Source: Stenogyne calaminthoides
Taxonomy: Eukaryota; Streptophyta; Magnoliopsida; Lamiales; Lamiaceae
Direction: 5' to 3'
Assembly: GCA_037126765.1 (NCBI GenBank)
Contig: JBBCBC010000009.1
Coordinates: 26,062,870-26,126,869 of the forward strand
DNA: 64,000 nucleotides
Below the pieces are notes generated by a model that made no database searches, was not told where the DNA came from, and saw nothing but the letters and a program-made list of their open reading frames with translations. Both the position numbers and the translations under genes were made by a program. Positions 33,227 through 45,186 of the stretch are shown piece by piece. Each line of letters starts with the position of its first letter. Positions within the stretch are counted from its first letter, which is position 1.

Positions 33227-35075
33227 TGTTGGGATTATACTGAAAAGTATGCTTTTTACTTTGTATAATCGAAACTGAATTTCCAGACTTATTTACTGAA
33301 ATAAATTGTTTATCACTGATGCTTTAAATATGATTGAATTTTATATATATTTCTTTGCATAAGCTGTTCAATAATTAAATGACGTGTTACATCTTTGTAG
33401 TTAATTTAGTGATACCAGATCACAGAAGATTAAATTAACAGTCCCTTGTAACTAAAAGTACGCCATTCACGACCTAAATGAAAATGAACAACCATCGCGA
33501 AAGGTTGAGGTGTAAGTCTCAGATTGGTTTGTCTTGACCAAGAGATTACACTAGTGCATGACTTATCTTGTTGAATAGGACCTCTGAGGAGGATAAGTTC
33601 TTGGCGAACAAGGAAGAATTAGACCTCGATGGTTCGTTATTTCTTAACCTTCGTCCCTTAAATAGGATCACGTGGGATTTGTAACTATTGCTTTGACTTA
33701 TCATGGGTAGCTTAATCGAGAGAGATTCAATACTTTTTATCTTGGGCAATATTATTGGTCACGTGTGATTCTAAGATTTAATACGAAGAATCGTGTGCAA
33801 GTACACTTGCTTGATTTGCCCTTGGGAGGTTCATAAGTTTTATCATACCAAATCTTGCAAGTGGAATTAGTTTCGGTATGGATAATAATGTTGAACCGTT
33901 CCTCGACCAAGGACAAAAGATATTAATTAACGGAAAGCTATTCAATTGGCTTGAATTAATTAATGGGCTAGATAATCTTAAACACGGGAAATAATGACTA
34001 GGAGCCATATTGACTGTAATATGGGTTAAAATGGATAGTGCAATATTAATTATGTAGTGGGATTAATTAATATTTATAGGCTTGAATTATATTGTGGCTC
34101 AATATTAGATATTCAAGATCCATTAGAAGGTTCAATCTTAATTCTCCTAAAGGCCCCCGAAAGTAGCCCAACATATAGTCGATAAGCGAAAAGGTGATTA
34201 AAATAAAATAAATATTGTTGCTTATATTTCCTCTAAATTTTCAAAAATTATGGATAAAAGAGGGAGAAAGATTTTTCTTTGAATTTTGTTATGGAATGAA
34301 GATATGTATTCTTGGAATACAAGATTATCTCATTAAATTCAAGAAATCTCTCACTTGGTTATTCATAGTGATATTTCGAAATTTTTGAAAATAGAGGGCA
34401 AGAAAGATTTTCTTGATTTTCTTGAAAAGATATTATGGAAGATATGTATTTCTTGAAATACAAGGATATTTCATAAATTCAAGAAGATCCAAATCTTGGA
34501 TTCTTGCATCATCAAATTTTCGAAAATAATGCCATAAAATAGAGGAGGTGGAATTTTGTGGAATATTTTAATTATGGGAAAAAGAATATATGGGATATAT
34601 TCAAGATTTCTTGGTGACCAAGAAAAGTCTTTTCCCACATTGAAAATTCACTAAAATTTCGTTCACCCTCCCTCTTATAAATAGGGGATGATTAGTTCAT
34701 TCCCAAGTACAATTCCATGTGCTGGAAATATTAGCAAATCCACATAAGTGGTGCAACAAAGTTTATTTTTTCCTTTTGTTAATTGTTCGTGAGTATCCTT
34801 CCACCGGATTGTCGAGCAAGGGCTAAGGTAATACTTGGGAAGTCCTTTTGGTTAGTCCATCCGACCAAAGCCACTGCCATCCCGAGACGTACGTTCACGT
34901 AAACCCGTAGATTCTGCATGCGTAGGTTTTACGTGGTTTTTTATATGCATGATATGTTGTTGCAATTATTATTTGAATTAATATAGGATTAATTCATGTT
35001 AGTAATAATTAATGAATTAAATTTGTATTTAAATATTCACCCCGAATAGATCTGTGCAACTCATTCCCCCCAACA
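33227..35075 (+). repeat. C2 5' LTR
   Basis: TATA box TATAAATA at 34676-34683. Begins TGTTGGGATTATACTG like the C1 5' LTR, not like either 3' LTR. Ends CCCCAACA, followed by the primer site at 35077-35090. Confidence 0.95.
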
Positions 35076-35090
35076 ACCGTATCAAAGCCA

Positions 35091-36600
35091 ATCGCTTTTG
35101 ACTCAATTTTTTAAATTATAATTTAATTAGTGTACATTAAATTTGAAATTGGATAGTAGAACTGTTAGATCTTTTGCAGGGTATCCAATTGTCATGGATT
35201 TTAATGTTTTATTTTGCATGCATATAAACCGTGGTTTTTTAATTCGATTCGTTTGGATTTGTTTTGCCTCGTGAGAAAATCCACAAAGTAGACTAGGATT
35301 TGTTTGATTTGATCAATGTAATAGACTAGTCTAGATCAGTTTATTTATTTTTGTAAATAAATTGTAACCAGATCGGAACGAAGAGATGGATAATTAAAGG
35401 AAAAAATCGAGAACGCTGCTTAGGCGTATTGTATTGCCGCATCAGGCACAGAGCAGGCCAGCGAGGTCGTCGAGATGAAAAGCGAGTGATGATGGGCAAG
35501 ACGCTCGAGCGGCCCAGTTTAGGACGGGCGGCTGGAGTTGAAGGCAGACGGGCGGAGACATGAGACGTTGGCGGCGGGGTCGCTGGCGGCGAAGTCGCTG
35601 AACGCGATGCCGCCCGCCGAGATTCGCTGACGCCGATACCGAGCAAGACCGGGCGATAAGGCTCGGGCGGCCGGTCTCGAGAAAGCGTTCTAGGCCAGCG
35701 CCGCCGCCGGATGCGGCTTCGCATTTGTCGCGAGCTGCCAGCGTGGCGGTTCGAGACGAAGTATTTTTTCGAGACAAACGAGTGGGAGAAATTTGAGACG
35801 TGTTTCATCAAAATCAAGCCAAGAAAAATCAAACCATGACAATTGGATAATTTGTGTCCAATATGTTTATTTTTCTGTTTTGCTTGATTTATTTGTGCTA
35901 TCTTAAGCTTTATTTAATTTGTTTAAATGTGTTTGCATGAGGGTTGCCAAATTGAAAAATCTCAACTTCAAAATTACTAAGTATGTTTTAAATAATTAAT
36001 TGACCATTTTATTCAGGATAATAAAATTGAATTAATTTTGACCTCCATGATTTATTTATTTGTGAATTCTTTTGGAGAAATTCCCCCCACGGGACGGTCA
36101 AAAGATAGGTTTAACATGAATGAATTCCAAACGGATGATTGTGGGTTATTACTAGTGGCGACGATGACCCTCCCCACGAGACTCGATCAAAGCGAAATAG
36201 TAATCCTGTATTTAATCATGGTTATTACTTAGGTATAAAATTGATATGCATAAACTTCCCCGAAGTCCCTGTCAATTTTATATTGGTCAAGTGGGAGCCA
36301 ACTATTAATCTGGATATTAAAGGTTTGTAACTGTTCTTGTTTGTAACTCGCTTGAATGTATTTAAATAATGACCCACCCCACGCGTGGCTTATTTAAACT
36401 GTTTTTTGAGATGTTGGTGATGCATGTTCATATTTTTTTTGAGATTTTAAATATGATGAATGTGATCGAACCTTGTGATATACTTGTGTTATTGCATATA
36501 GTTGTTTATTTCGGGCCAAAGATGTCGTTACCTTTTAAATCGTTATTGTTATTATACTTAAAGTCAATACAATATGTATGGAAACTATATTGATTGGAAA
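35091..36600 (+). other. C2 leader with GC-rich section 35400-35760
   Basis: The AT-rich parts match the C1 leader closely. The GC-rich core does not align well with that of C1, although the border TTCGAGACGAAGTATTTTTT is shared. A 163-codon antisense frame (35832-35341) starts MIFLGLILMKHVSNFSHSF, like the C1 antisense frame (MIFLDLILKKHASNFSHSF), then differs. Not called as a gene. Confidence 0.6.
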
Positions 36601-37560
36601 ATTATAATTGTCTAAGCGCACAAAAAAGCACAAGTGGATTTTGACACACAAAAATCGGATGAGCCAACCGACGAGTCAAAACACGCGGGACTCGTCGGAT
36701 CACCTTCTTGAGAGAGATGTCGTCATTTGAAAATGGTGGAGGAAAAACCCGTAAGGGATTACGTCCTCAAAATAGATGGCCCATCCGAACAAACTTGAGA
36801 TTCTCGAGTCGCAGTTATGATCCGGAGACTCGGATGAATTTGGTACTTCATTCTCTACCCGAAAGGTTTTTGAGCATTTTGGCCTCGCTAAGCAAATTTG
36901 TTGCAAACTTTTGGACTCGGCGAGAAATGATGATAAGGCACCAAACTCAAGCTTTGGCGGCAAGTGGTCCGTCTTTCATCTTCTAGGCCAAGGGTAGGCA
37001 AGATAAAGAAGAGGACCAAAGGCAATAAGCAATAAAACTCAATCTATTGCCAAGGGCAATGGTAAGATGAGGAATGCTCGTTGAGTCAAGGAAAATCCAA
37101 AGAGGAAGTGCTTAAGCTGCGGTGAGAGAAGATAATGGAAGTTTTGCCTGTTCCAACCCCAAAAGGGACGGAAAGAAAGGTAATTCTCACACACTAGTTG
37201 TTGAAACTTGTTTAGCGGCGTATACTTCTCATTCGTGGGTGGTTGATACGAGATCCACTAATCATGTTGGCTTCACGGGTTCTAAATGATCCCAAGAACG
37301 TAGTGGGAGTGAGATCCTCATCACACCGGGCAACGTTATTTAAAGTAGAAGACATTGCAATGCTACGTAAGTGGCAGATATTGCGATCTTACGGTAGTAA
37401 CGATTATTGCAATACCACGCAAGTAGCAAACATTGCAATGCTACATGTAGTAGAAGATTAAAGAGCGATGGGAGAAGTGCACCTATCTTTTGAAGATAAA
37501 GTTTTTTTGAGATTATCTTTGTGTTCCCAGTTTTAGAAAGAATTCACTTTCAGTTTCTAA
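36600..37560 (+). pseudogene. C2 gag and protease remnant
   Basis: Parallel to C1 4750-5600. The capsid piece MNLVLHSLPERFLSILASLS (36834-36893) and a basic linker are readable. The protease lead-in HSWVVDTRSTNHVGFTGSK appears near 37230-37285 with the same DTR in place of DTG as in C1. The 27-bp repeat is at 37348-37455. Stops and shifts throughout. Confidence 0.7.
37348..37455 (+). repeat. 27-bp tandem repeat in the C2 protease region
   Basis: Four imperfect units with ATTGCAATGCTAC-like cores at the same place as in C1, so the array was present in the common ancestor of the two copies. Confidence 0.75.
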
Positions 37561-37727
37561 AATTTGATTAAAGGACACTAAGTTTCTTCTAATAAGAATG
37601 ACATCATTTTTGAAATGAAGAGTGTATCTATTACGGGACATTGATGGAAAATCTCTATACAATGCTTTGTGCACACCACTCACTTAAATGTATCCTATAA
37701 CACATCAATCTTTTTCGAGAAAAGAAA

Positions 37728-38620
37728 ATGTTCATCGACATGAACGAGACACTTCTTTGGCATCTAAGATTAGGTCATATAAATCCAAAGAGGATCCAAA
37801 GGTTGGTGAAAGATGGTTCACTGGAGCGTCTCCAAGTTGAATCGATTCCAACCTGCAAATCATGTTTGGAGGGTAATATGACCAAGATGGCATTTGGAGC
37901 CAAGGGGAATGGGCTAAAGAAGTGTTAGAGATCGTTCACATAGATGTACATAGTTTAAATGTCAACCAAAGCAAGAGGAGGTTATGAGTAATTTTATTGA
38001 TGATTACTCAAGGTACATTTTCCTTATGAAGCATGAATCGAGACCTTTGAGAAATTCTAAGAATTTAAGGCTCAAAGAGAGAATCATGTGGAAAAACGTA
38101 TCAAGTCTCTACGATCTGATTGTGGAGGCGAATACCTCAGCGATGAGTTTTTGAACTACTTATCTGATGAAGAGATTGTATCCCAGCTCACCGCGCCCAG
38201 AAACCCTCAACAAAACGGGGATTGCAGAGCGAAGCAACAAAATTCTTTTGGAAATGGTTAGATCAATGATGAGTTATCTGGATCTTCCAGAGTCGTTTCG
38301 GGGGTCATGCCTTGAAAACAAATGACTTACATTCTCGAACTTGGTGCAATCCAAATCGGTTCCCGTAACCCCAAAGAATTGTGGACCGGACGCCAAGTCT
38401 AGTATGAGACACATGAGAACTTTGGGGTGTCCGCCACGTGTTGGACATGGAAACCCAGTAAATTGGATCCTCGATCGTAATTAAGGTTGTTTTGTAGGAT
38501 ACCCGAGGGAACAAAAGGGTGAATGTTCTATAGTTCCGAAGATCAAAAGGTGGACATCCGCACCCACTTTAGATTTTGGAAGAAAACTATAGAACCAAAG
38601 AAAACCCAGAAGTGAGATTA
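37728..38620 (+). pseudogene. C2 GAG-pre-integrase and integrase remnant
   Basis: LLWHLRLGHINPKRIQRL and CKSCLEGNMTKMAF (37752-37900) give the zinc-binding domain. The core continues in broken frames, with SLRSDCGGEYLS readable near 38107-38140 (second catalytic Asp kept), PQQNGDCRAKQQ near 38205-38240, where indels destroy the Glu block, and a VRSMMSYLDLPE-like helix. The C-terminus is heavily frameshifted. Confidence 0.8.
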
Positions 38621-38739
38621 CCTTAAATGAGCTTAGAGGGCAAACCTCAAATGTCAATTTATCTTTAGATGATATACCAAATGATACGCTTTTCACAACG
38701 GAACCTCATCATAGTGGGAGGGTTGTTAGGACAACCGAG

Positions 38740-39560
38740 AGATTCATGGGAATAGGAGAGTCCTCGGACTTGATTCGGAATCAGACCCATGGACATATGA
38801 CGAGGCACTCCAAGATAAGGACGAGTTCTTGAAAACAAGAATGAAAGCGAAATGGGTTCTATGTTTTATAATAGAAGGTGGGGAGCTAGTCGAACTACTT
38901 AATGGGGTCAAACCCATTGGATGCAAGTGGGTATATAAGAGGAAAAGAGGACCGGACGGGAAGGTTGAAACCTTTAAAGCAAGACTAATGGCGAAAGGTT
39001 ATACTCAGAAAGAAAGGGATCGATTATGAGGAAACTTTTTTCGCCCGTAGCCATGCTTAAGTCCATCCGTATTCTCTCATCGATTGTTCGCATTTCGACT
39101 TTGAAGTCTGGCGAGATAGATGTCAAGACAAACTTTCCTTAACGGAAGTCTTGATAAAGAGATCTATATGCAACAACCCCATGTTTTCATTGAAACAAAG
39201 GCCAAGAACACCTAGTTTGTAAAGCTCAAGAGGTCCATTTACGGACTCAAACAGCATCGAGCTTGGAACCAAAGTTTTGATCATGTAATAAAGTCTTATG
39301 GGTTTGATCAAAACAAGTTTGAAAGTTGTATGTATAAAAAGCGTTTCGGAACTGCATTGGTATTCTTAGTACTATACGTAGATGACATTGTGATCATTGG
39401 GAACGATGTGAAGGTGTGGTCGGGCGTAAGGGCATGGCATTTCAAAAGCGGTTTGATATGAAAGACTTAGAAAAGCGGACACATCCTTGGGATCAAGATT
39501 ACTCGAGATCGCAAGAAAAGGATGATCGGGTTATATGAAGTATTCATACGTTGACACCGG
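38740..39560 (+). pseudogene. C2 reverse transcriptase remnant
   Basis: KPIGCKWVYKRKRGPDGKVE and FKARLMAKGYTQKERD (about 38905-39025) are in frame. Beyond, EIDVKTNFP-like, KRSIYGLKQ and LYVDDIVIIGNDVKV (about 39370-39415) appear in different frames. The YVDD box is intact, unlike C1. A CAG block in KTAFLNG and KQASRAW is altered compared with C1. Confidence 0.85.
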
Positions 39561-40350
39561 TTTTGAAACAATTCAAAGATGCAAGATTCCAAGAATGGAT
39601 TCGTACCTTTCGGACTTGGAATCCATCTATCCAAGAAAATGTCCCCTAAGACCTTAAAAAAGGAGATAGATGACATGAAAGGCATTCCTTGTGCTTCTAT
39701 TTGTAGGAAACCTTATGTATGCAATGTCTTTGTATGCGACCCGGATATATGCTTTGCCGTAGGCATGGTAGCAAGATATCAGAGTAACCGAGGGAAAGCG
39801 AATTGGACGACAGTTAAAACATTCTGAAGTATCTGAAAAGAACTCGGGATATAATGGTGATTTATCAGTCAGATACTCCAATCCCCATCAATTTACATGG
39901 ACTCGGATTTCCAATCGATTTAGATTTTGAAATATATCTGCCTCAGTTAGTGTGTTTCCATTTGGGAAGTGTAGCCATCGAATGGACGAGTGTGAAGCAG
40001 AAATGCATCACTGACTCAACCATGGGACTCAGGTAAGTAGCTGTTTGTGAAGCAGTGAAAGAACCGATTGGGCTCTATATCTTCTTAGTGGACTTGGATG
40101 GTGTTCTGAATCTGTCTAGCAATATCTACTAGGAGCAGTTACAAATTCAAGAGAACCAAGAGTCCACGAGTCAAACAAACACATTAAAGGAAAGACATCT
40201 TATACGAGAAATCGTTAGAGAGGAGATATAAATGTGGCAAAAAGATAGCGCCTCGAGGATGACCCTAGCGAGATCCATTCACAAAAGCGTCAGATCTGAA
40301 TACATTCGAGAGACATGTGAGTGGAATGGGTGTCAAGACCGTTGCTAATC
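39560..40350 (+). pseudogene. C2 RNase H region and pol C-terminus
   Basis: NGFVPFGLGIHLSKKMSPKT (39591-39650) is followed by broken GIPCAS and ICFAVGMVARYQ, then GSVAIEWTSVKQKCITDSTM (about 39969-40025). Same layout as in C1, with more indels. Confidence 0.75.
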
Positions 40351-40468
40351 TGCTTTGAGTATAAGTGGGAGAAATTATTAGGTTCGTGTAGGTGACATTA
40401 GATGTCACGGACTACTCGAGGCGTGTTGTAGTATACTTAAAAGCGGACTTTGAGTATAAGTGGGAGAT

Positions 40469-42319
40469 TGTTGGGATTATCTTTGAAAAGTATGCTTTTT
40501 ACTTTGTATAATCGAAACTGAATTTCGGACTTATTTCTTGAAATAAATTGTTTATCATCGATGCTTTAAATATGATTGAATGTTATATATATTTCTTGCA
40601 TAAGCATTCAATAATTAAATGCGTGTTACATTGTAGTTAATTTAGTGATACCGGATCACGAAGATTAAATTCGCGTCCCTTGTAACTAAAAAGTACGCCA
40701 TTCACGACCTAGATGGAAATGAACAACCATCGTGAAAGGTTGAGGTGTAAAGGCTCGAGATTGGTTTGTCTTGACCAAGAGATTACACTAGTGCATGACC
40801 GATCTTGTTGAATAGGACCTCTGAGGAGGATAAGTTCTTGAAACTAAACAAGGAAGAATTAGACCTCGGTGGTTCGTTATTTCTTAACCTTCGTCCCTTA
40901 AATAGGATCACGTGGGATTTGTAACTATTGCTTTGACTTATCATGGGTAGCGAATCAGAGAGAGATTCAATACTTTTTATCTTGGACAATATTATTGGTC
41001 ACATATGATTGCTAAGATTTAATACGAAGAATCGTGTGCAAGTACACTTGCTTGATTTGCCCCCTTGGGAGGTTCATAAGTTTTATCATACCAAATCTTG
41101 CAAGTGGAATTAGTTTTTAGGGTATGGATAATAATGTTGAACCGTTCCTCGACCAAGGACAAAAGATATTAATTAACGGAAAGCTATTTCAGTGGCTTGA
41201 ATTAATTAATGGGCTAGATAATCTTAAACACGGGAAATAATGACCAGGAGCCATATTGACTATAATATGGGTTAAGATGGATAGTGCAATATTAATTATG
41301 TAGTGGGATTAATTAATATTTATGGGCTTGAATTATATTGTGGCTCAATATTAGATATTCAAGATCCATTAGAAGGTTCAATCTTAATTCTCCTAAAGAC
41401 CCCCTGAGTAGCCCAACATATAGTCTAATAACTGAAAAGGTGATTAAAATAAAATAAATATTGTTGCTTATATTTCCTCTAAATTTTCGAAAATTATGGA
41501 TAAAAGAGGGAGAAAAATTTTTCTTTGAATTTTGTTATGCAATGAAGATATGTATTCTTGGAATACAAGATTATCTCATTAAATTCAAGAAATCTCCCAC
41601 TTGGTTATTCATAGTGATATTTCAAAATTTTTGAAAATAGAGGGCAAGAAAGATTTTCTTGATTTTCTTGAAAAGATATTATGGAAGATATGTATTTCTT
41701 GAAATACAAGGATATTTCATAAATTCAAGAAGATCCAAATCTTGGATTCTTGCATCATCAAATTTTCGAAAATAATGCCATAAAATAGAGGAGGTGGAAT
41801 TTTGTGGAATATTTTAATTATGGAAAAAAGAATATATGGGATATATTCAAGATTTCTTGGTGACCAAGAAAAGTCTTTTCCCACATTGAAAATTCACTAA
41901 AATTTCGTTCACCCTCCCTCTTATAAATAGGGGATGATTAGTTCATTCCCAAGTACAATTCCATGTGCTGGAAATATTAGCAAATCCACATAAGTGGTGC
42001 AACAAAGTTTATTTTTTCCTTTTGTTAATTGTTCGCGAGTATCCTTCCACCGGATTGTCGAGCAAGGGATAAGGGAATACTTGGGAAGTCCTTTTGGTTA
42101 GTCCGTCCGACCAAAGCCACTGCCATCCCGAGAGGTACGTTCACGTAAACCCGTAGATTCCGCATGCGTAGGTTTTACGTGGTTTTTTATATGCATGATA
42201 TGTTGTTGCAATTATTATTTGAATTAATATAGGATTAATTCATGCTAGTAATAATTAATGAATTAAATTTGTATTTAAATATTCACCCCGAATAGATCTG
42301 TGTAACTCATTCCCCAACA
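40469..42319 (+). repeat. C2 3' LTR
   Basis: Preceded by the purine tract GTATAAGTGGGAGAT, with an earlier copy of its core at 40354-40371. TATA box at 41922-41929. Ends CCCCAACA at 42319, then the AACAT duplication. Confidence 0.95.
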
Positions 42320-42324
42320 AACAT

Positions 42325-42958
42325 TATTTATATTCCCATGTTAGACATTGAAGGGTTTTCCTTCCATTTTGCTAATAATAATTGTTATTTTTCACTTAAT
42401 GGTGTTATGTATGGAAATGCTCCTTTATCGAATGGTTTATACTTGTTGCATTGTGGATATAATGTTCTTAATATTCAAAATAAAAGACTCAAACTTAGTA
42501 ATCATGAAAACCCGACTTACTTGTGGCACTGTAGACTTGGTCATGTAAATGAGAAAAGGATTGCAAGGTTAAGGAAGTTAGACTACTTAACCCCATTCGA
42601 CTTTGAGTCTTATGGAAATTGTGAATCTTGTCTCAAGGGCAAAATGACCAATAAACCCTTCTCTGGGAAAGGAGTTCGTGCCAAAGAAGTTATAGAGTTG
42701 ATCCACAGTGATGTTTGTGGACCATTGCCCACTCTAGCTATGGGTCACTTCGGATACTTCATCACTTTTATCGATGATTTCTCGAGATACGAATATGTGT
42801 ATCTTATGAAGCACAAATTTGAATCTTTTGAGAAATTCGAAGAGTACAAGGCTGAAGTAGAGAAGCAACTTGATAAGAGTATCAAGACTCTTCGATCGGA
42901 TCGAGGAGGTGAATACCTTAGCCATGAGTTCACTAATTACTTGAAGTTGCATAGAATC
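42325..42958 (+). pseudogene. C3 pol continued: pre-integrase and integrase N-half
   Basis: The 208-codon frame 42338-42964 is open through LYLLHCGYNVLNIQNKRLKL, LWHCRLGHVNEKRIARLRKL and CESCLKGKMTNKPFSGKG (zinc-binding H-H-C-C). The catalytic core follows: LIHSDVCGPLPTLAMG, FITFIDDFSRYEYVYLMK and IKTLRSDRGGEYLSHEF, with the first two Asp residues present. It runs into C4 after YLKLH; the Glu-containing part resumes at 56304. The terminal IY and stop belong to C4. The module is clean, which suggests this part decayed little before C4 arrived. Confidence 0.92.
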
Positions 42959-43181
42959 TATTAGATAAATTGAATGATACACGACATACTCCACAATTGA
43001 GGAATTCCAATCAATCTCGTCACCAAAAGATACACCTTGAGAATATATATCTTTGTAAATAATGTAAATATTAATTCCTTGGCTGTACATATTCCAATGG
43101 TACCTTTTATCCCTACATAAATTGAATGATACACGACATACTCCACAATTGAGGAATTCTAATCAATCTCAATTCCTTACA
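42959..43181 (+). repeat. C4 5' LTR, 223 bp with internal duplication
   Basis: Longer than the 3' LTR (177 bp) because a 53-bp piece (42966-43018) repeats the 3' part of the same LTR (43118-43170) in place of about nine original bases. TATA-like GAATATATATC is near 43043. Confidence 0.85.
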
Positions 43182-43250
43182 TGGTATCAGCCAAAAGCTG
43201 AGAAAACCCTAACTCTTCTCCCTCTCCTCTCTTTTCTGGTGCCGTTCAAT

Positions 43251-44640
43251 ATGACGGGAACCTCTTCCTCAGTTTTCGACGCCACATTAACTCTACAAGC
43301 AATGTCGTATATGGTCACCGTCAAACTCAAATCAACCAAATATATAACCTGGCATGACCAGGTTTACCCACTTCTTGTCACTCAATGCTTTCTCCCTATG
43401 TCATCCGGACCAACGCTTTTGCTATATTCCCCCATAAAAACTATTGTCACTAATCACACGTATAGATCGTGTGGTTGTGGGAAAATCCGCACCAAATCCA
43501 ATGTAGTGGTGGTATGAGGCCTAGTTTTGATAAACAAAAAATCGGATCGTCGCGTGTTTCTCGTATCACACGAAGTACATCAAAAAAGGGAACAGAATCC
43601 ATGGCGATGGTTGTTGGGTGCAAATCATCATTTGATGAATTGTTTAAATTCAACCTTGGCCGCAACCTTCAATCAATCTTGTAGCAAACTCAAAGTCCCA
43701 AATGCATACATTTTGCAACTCATCAAAGGATGGGATCGCTTTGATATTCATATCTTTGATCTTTATTGGTACTATTTTTAAGAGTTATTTTTATGATTTG
43801 TGTGATCAATTTGGTGAAAAATCAATGGGGGTGTCTTTTGAAATGGACGGATGGTCCGCATAAATCTCATTGGTTTCTGATTCCAATTTTTGGATTAGGC
43901 AAAATTTGAATTTGGTGAAAAATTGCTTATAATCAAAATTTCTACAAAGTTCACGAAATAAACATGGTTCCATTTTTGCCCACATTTCCGATGGACTTAG
44001 TTTAAAACCTCCAACGCCCAAGAAAAGCATTTTAGCCATGACGGCTTTTCACCAAATCTCTCGATGGCTCATCCGGACCATCACAAGTGTCGGCCTTCTA
44101 CTCTCAACATCGTAATCGCTAAGGATGGGAAAATCTCTCTAAGTCCAGATATAGCATTTGTGCTTAGTTCCAATAGAACACTTTTGAATATATGTGTGTA
44201 GCGGTGGTGCTTGGTGGGAATGCTTGATGATTTCTGGATGGATGTTTCACGATTTTTCCAAACAGTGGTCGTGGGTCAAATTCTTCGGATGGGCTTTTCC
44301 GTGGATATTCTAATCAGTATGGTGGTCAATCCGGTTTTAAGGATGTTTCGAAGTCATTTTTCTTGATTGGACTTCTTGAAGGAGGACGTGTGGATTTGAA
44401 TGACATCATTTTTCCTCCAAAATGTTAAATCTGTTTTTATGAGGGTCACTATGCCTCTTCTTCGATGACTTCTTTCCCGATCCGTATCACAGGTTGATAC
44501 GACGTTTACTCGTCTACTCCTCGTCAGGCTAATCTCGCAGAAGCATACAACACTTCTCAATTTATTGCGATCGTCCAACATTCTTGTTAGGTTCGCTATA
44601 TTGATCAGTGCTACAACCCACATATATCCGGGAACCCTTC
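43251..44640 (+). pseudogene. C4 gag remnant
   Basis: Starts MTGTSSSVFDATLTLQAMSY (43251) and continues VTVKLKSTKYITWHDQVYPL to about 43380, the conserved N-terminal block of Ale-type gag. After that only pieces such as LNSTLAATFNQSC (about 43650-43690) remain in shifting frames. A rearranged GVVVGKIRTKSNVV-type piece near 43460-43510 resembles the protease region at 44686-44720, pointing to local scrambling. No zinc knuckle is readable. Confidence 0.7.
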
Positions 44641-45186
44641 GCCTCATCTACTCCTCTTGATTGATTTCTTTCTCAATACAGTATGCAGATCGTGTGGTTG
44701 TGGGAAATGGTACTTCTCTTTCTATCTCTCACACTGGCTCTCGGAATATTTCACATGATTTGTCTTTATTGGATGTGTTAGTTGTTCCTCACATAACAAA
44801 AATTCTATTATTTTGCATAAACTCAAACAAATGATTTTCTAAAATATTAATGTTCAAGAAACGGGTTTTTTTACTCATAAGGGTTTTGAAATTTGATGAC
44901 TTTTGCAAATGAATAAAAAAATGCCTTTGCATATAAAGGTAGACATGAAAAAGGTCTTTATATCTTAGAACATGGTCATGCAGCGCTTGTTGCAGCTTTG
45001 AAGACTAAAAGGATTCAAGGGTCATTTGTGTCATGGCATCGCCGTCTTGGGCATGTGGCATTTGATGTTATTTCTCTTTTAAATAAATTAGGATATTTAT
45101 CATTGACTTATGAAACACTTACATTCACGGAAGTAAGAGACAAGCCCATTATTTGTGAGTCTTGTCAGCTTGCCAAATGCAAATGA
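44640..45186 (+). pseudogene. C4 protease end and GAG-pre-integrase domain
   Basis: YADRVVVGNGTSLSISHTGS (about 44684-44745) and LSLLDVLVVPHIT form the C-terminal part of a copia protease. The catalytic Asp region upstream is not readable. After a frame break, VSWHRRLGHVAFDVISLLNK and CESCQLAKCK (45028-45183) give the zinc-binding lead of integrase, ended by a TGA at 45184. Confidence 0.8.

Larger units (their letters stand above)
33227..42319 (+). mobile_element. C2: complete Ty1/copia element, 9093 bp, duplication AACAT
   Basis: Same family as C1. LTRs are 1849 bp (33227-35075) and 1851 bp (40469-42319). AACAT lies at 33222-33226 and 42320-42324. It interrupts the protease-proximal part of C3. 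The internal layout is as in C1, with more frame breaks; many sit at CAG or CTG positions where C1 is intact. Confidence 0.95.

Noticed and set aside
43122..43190. Coding start at 43122 in C4
   Set aside because: It begins inside the 5' LTR and crosses the primer site. The gag reading in the same frame is better started at 43251.
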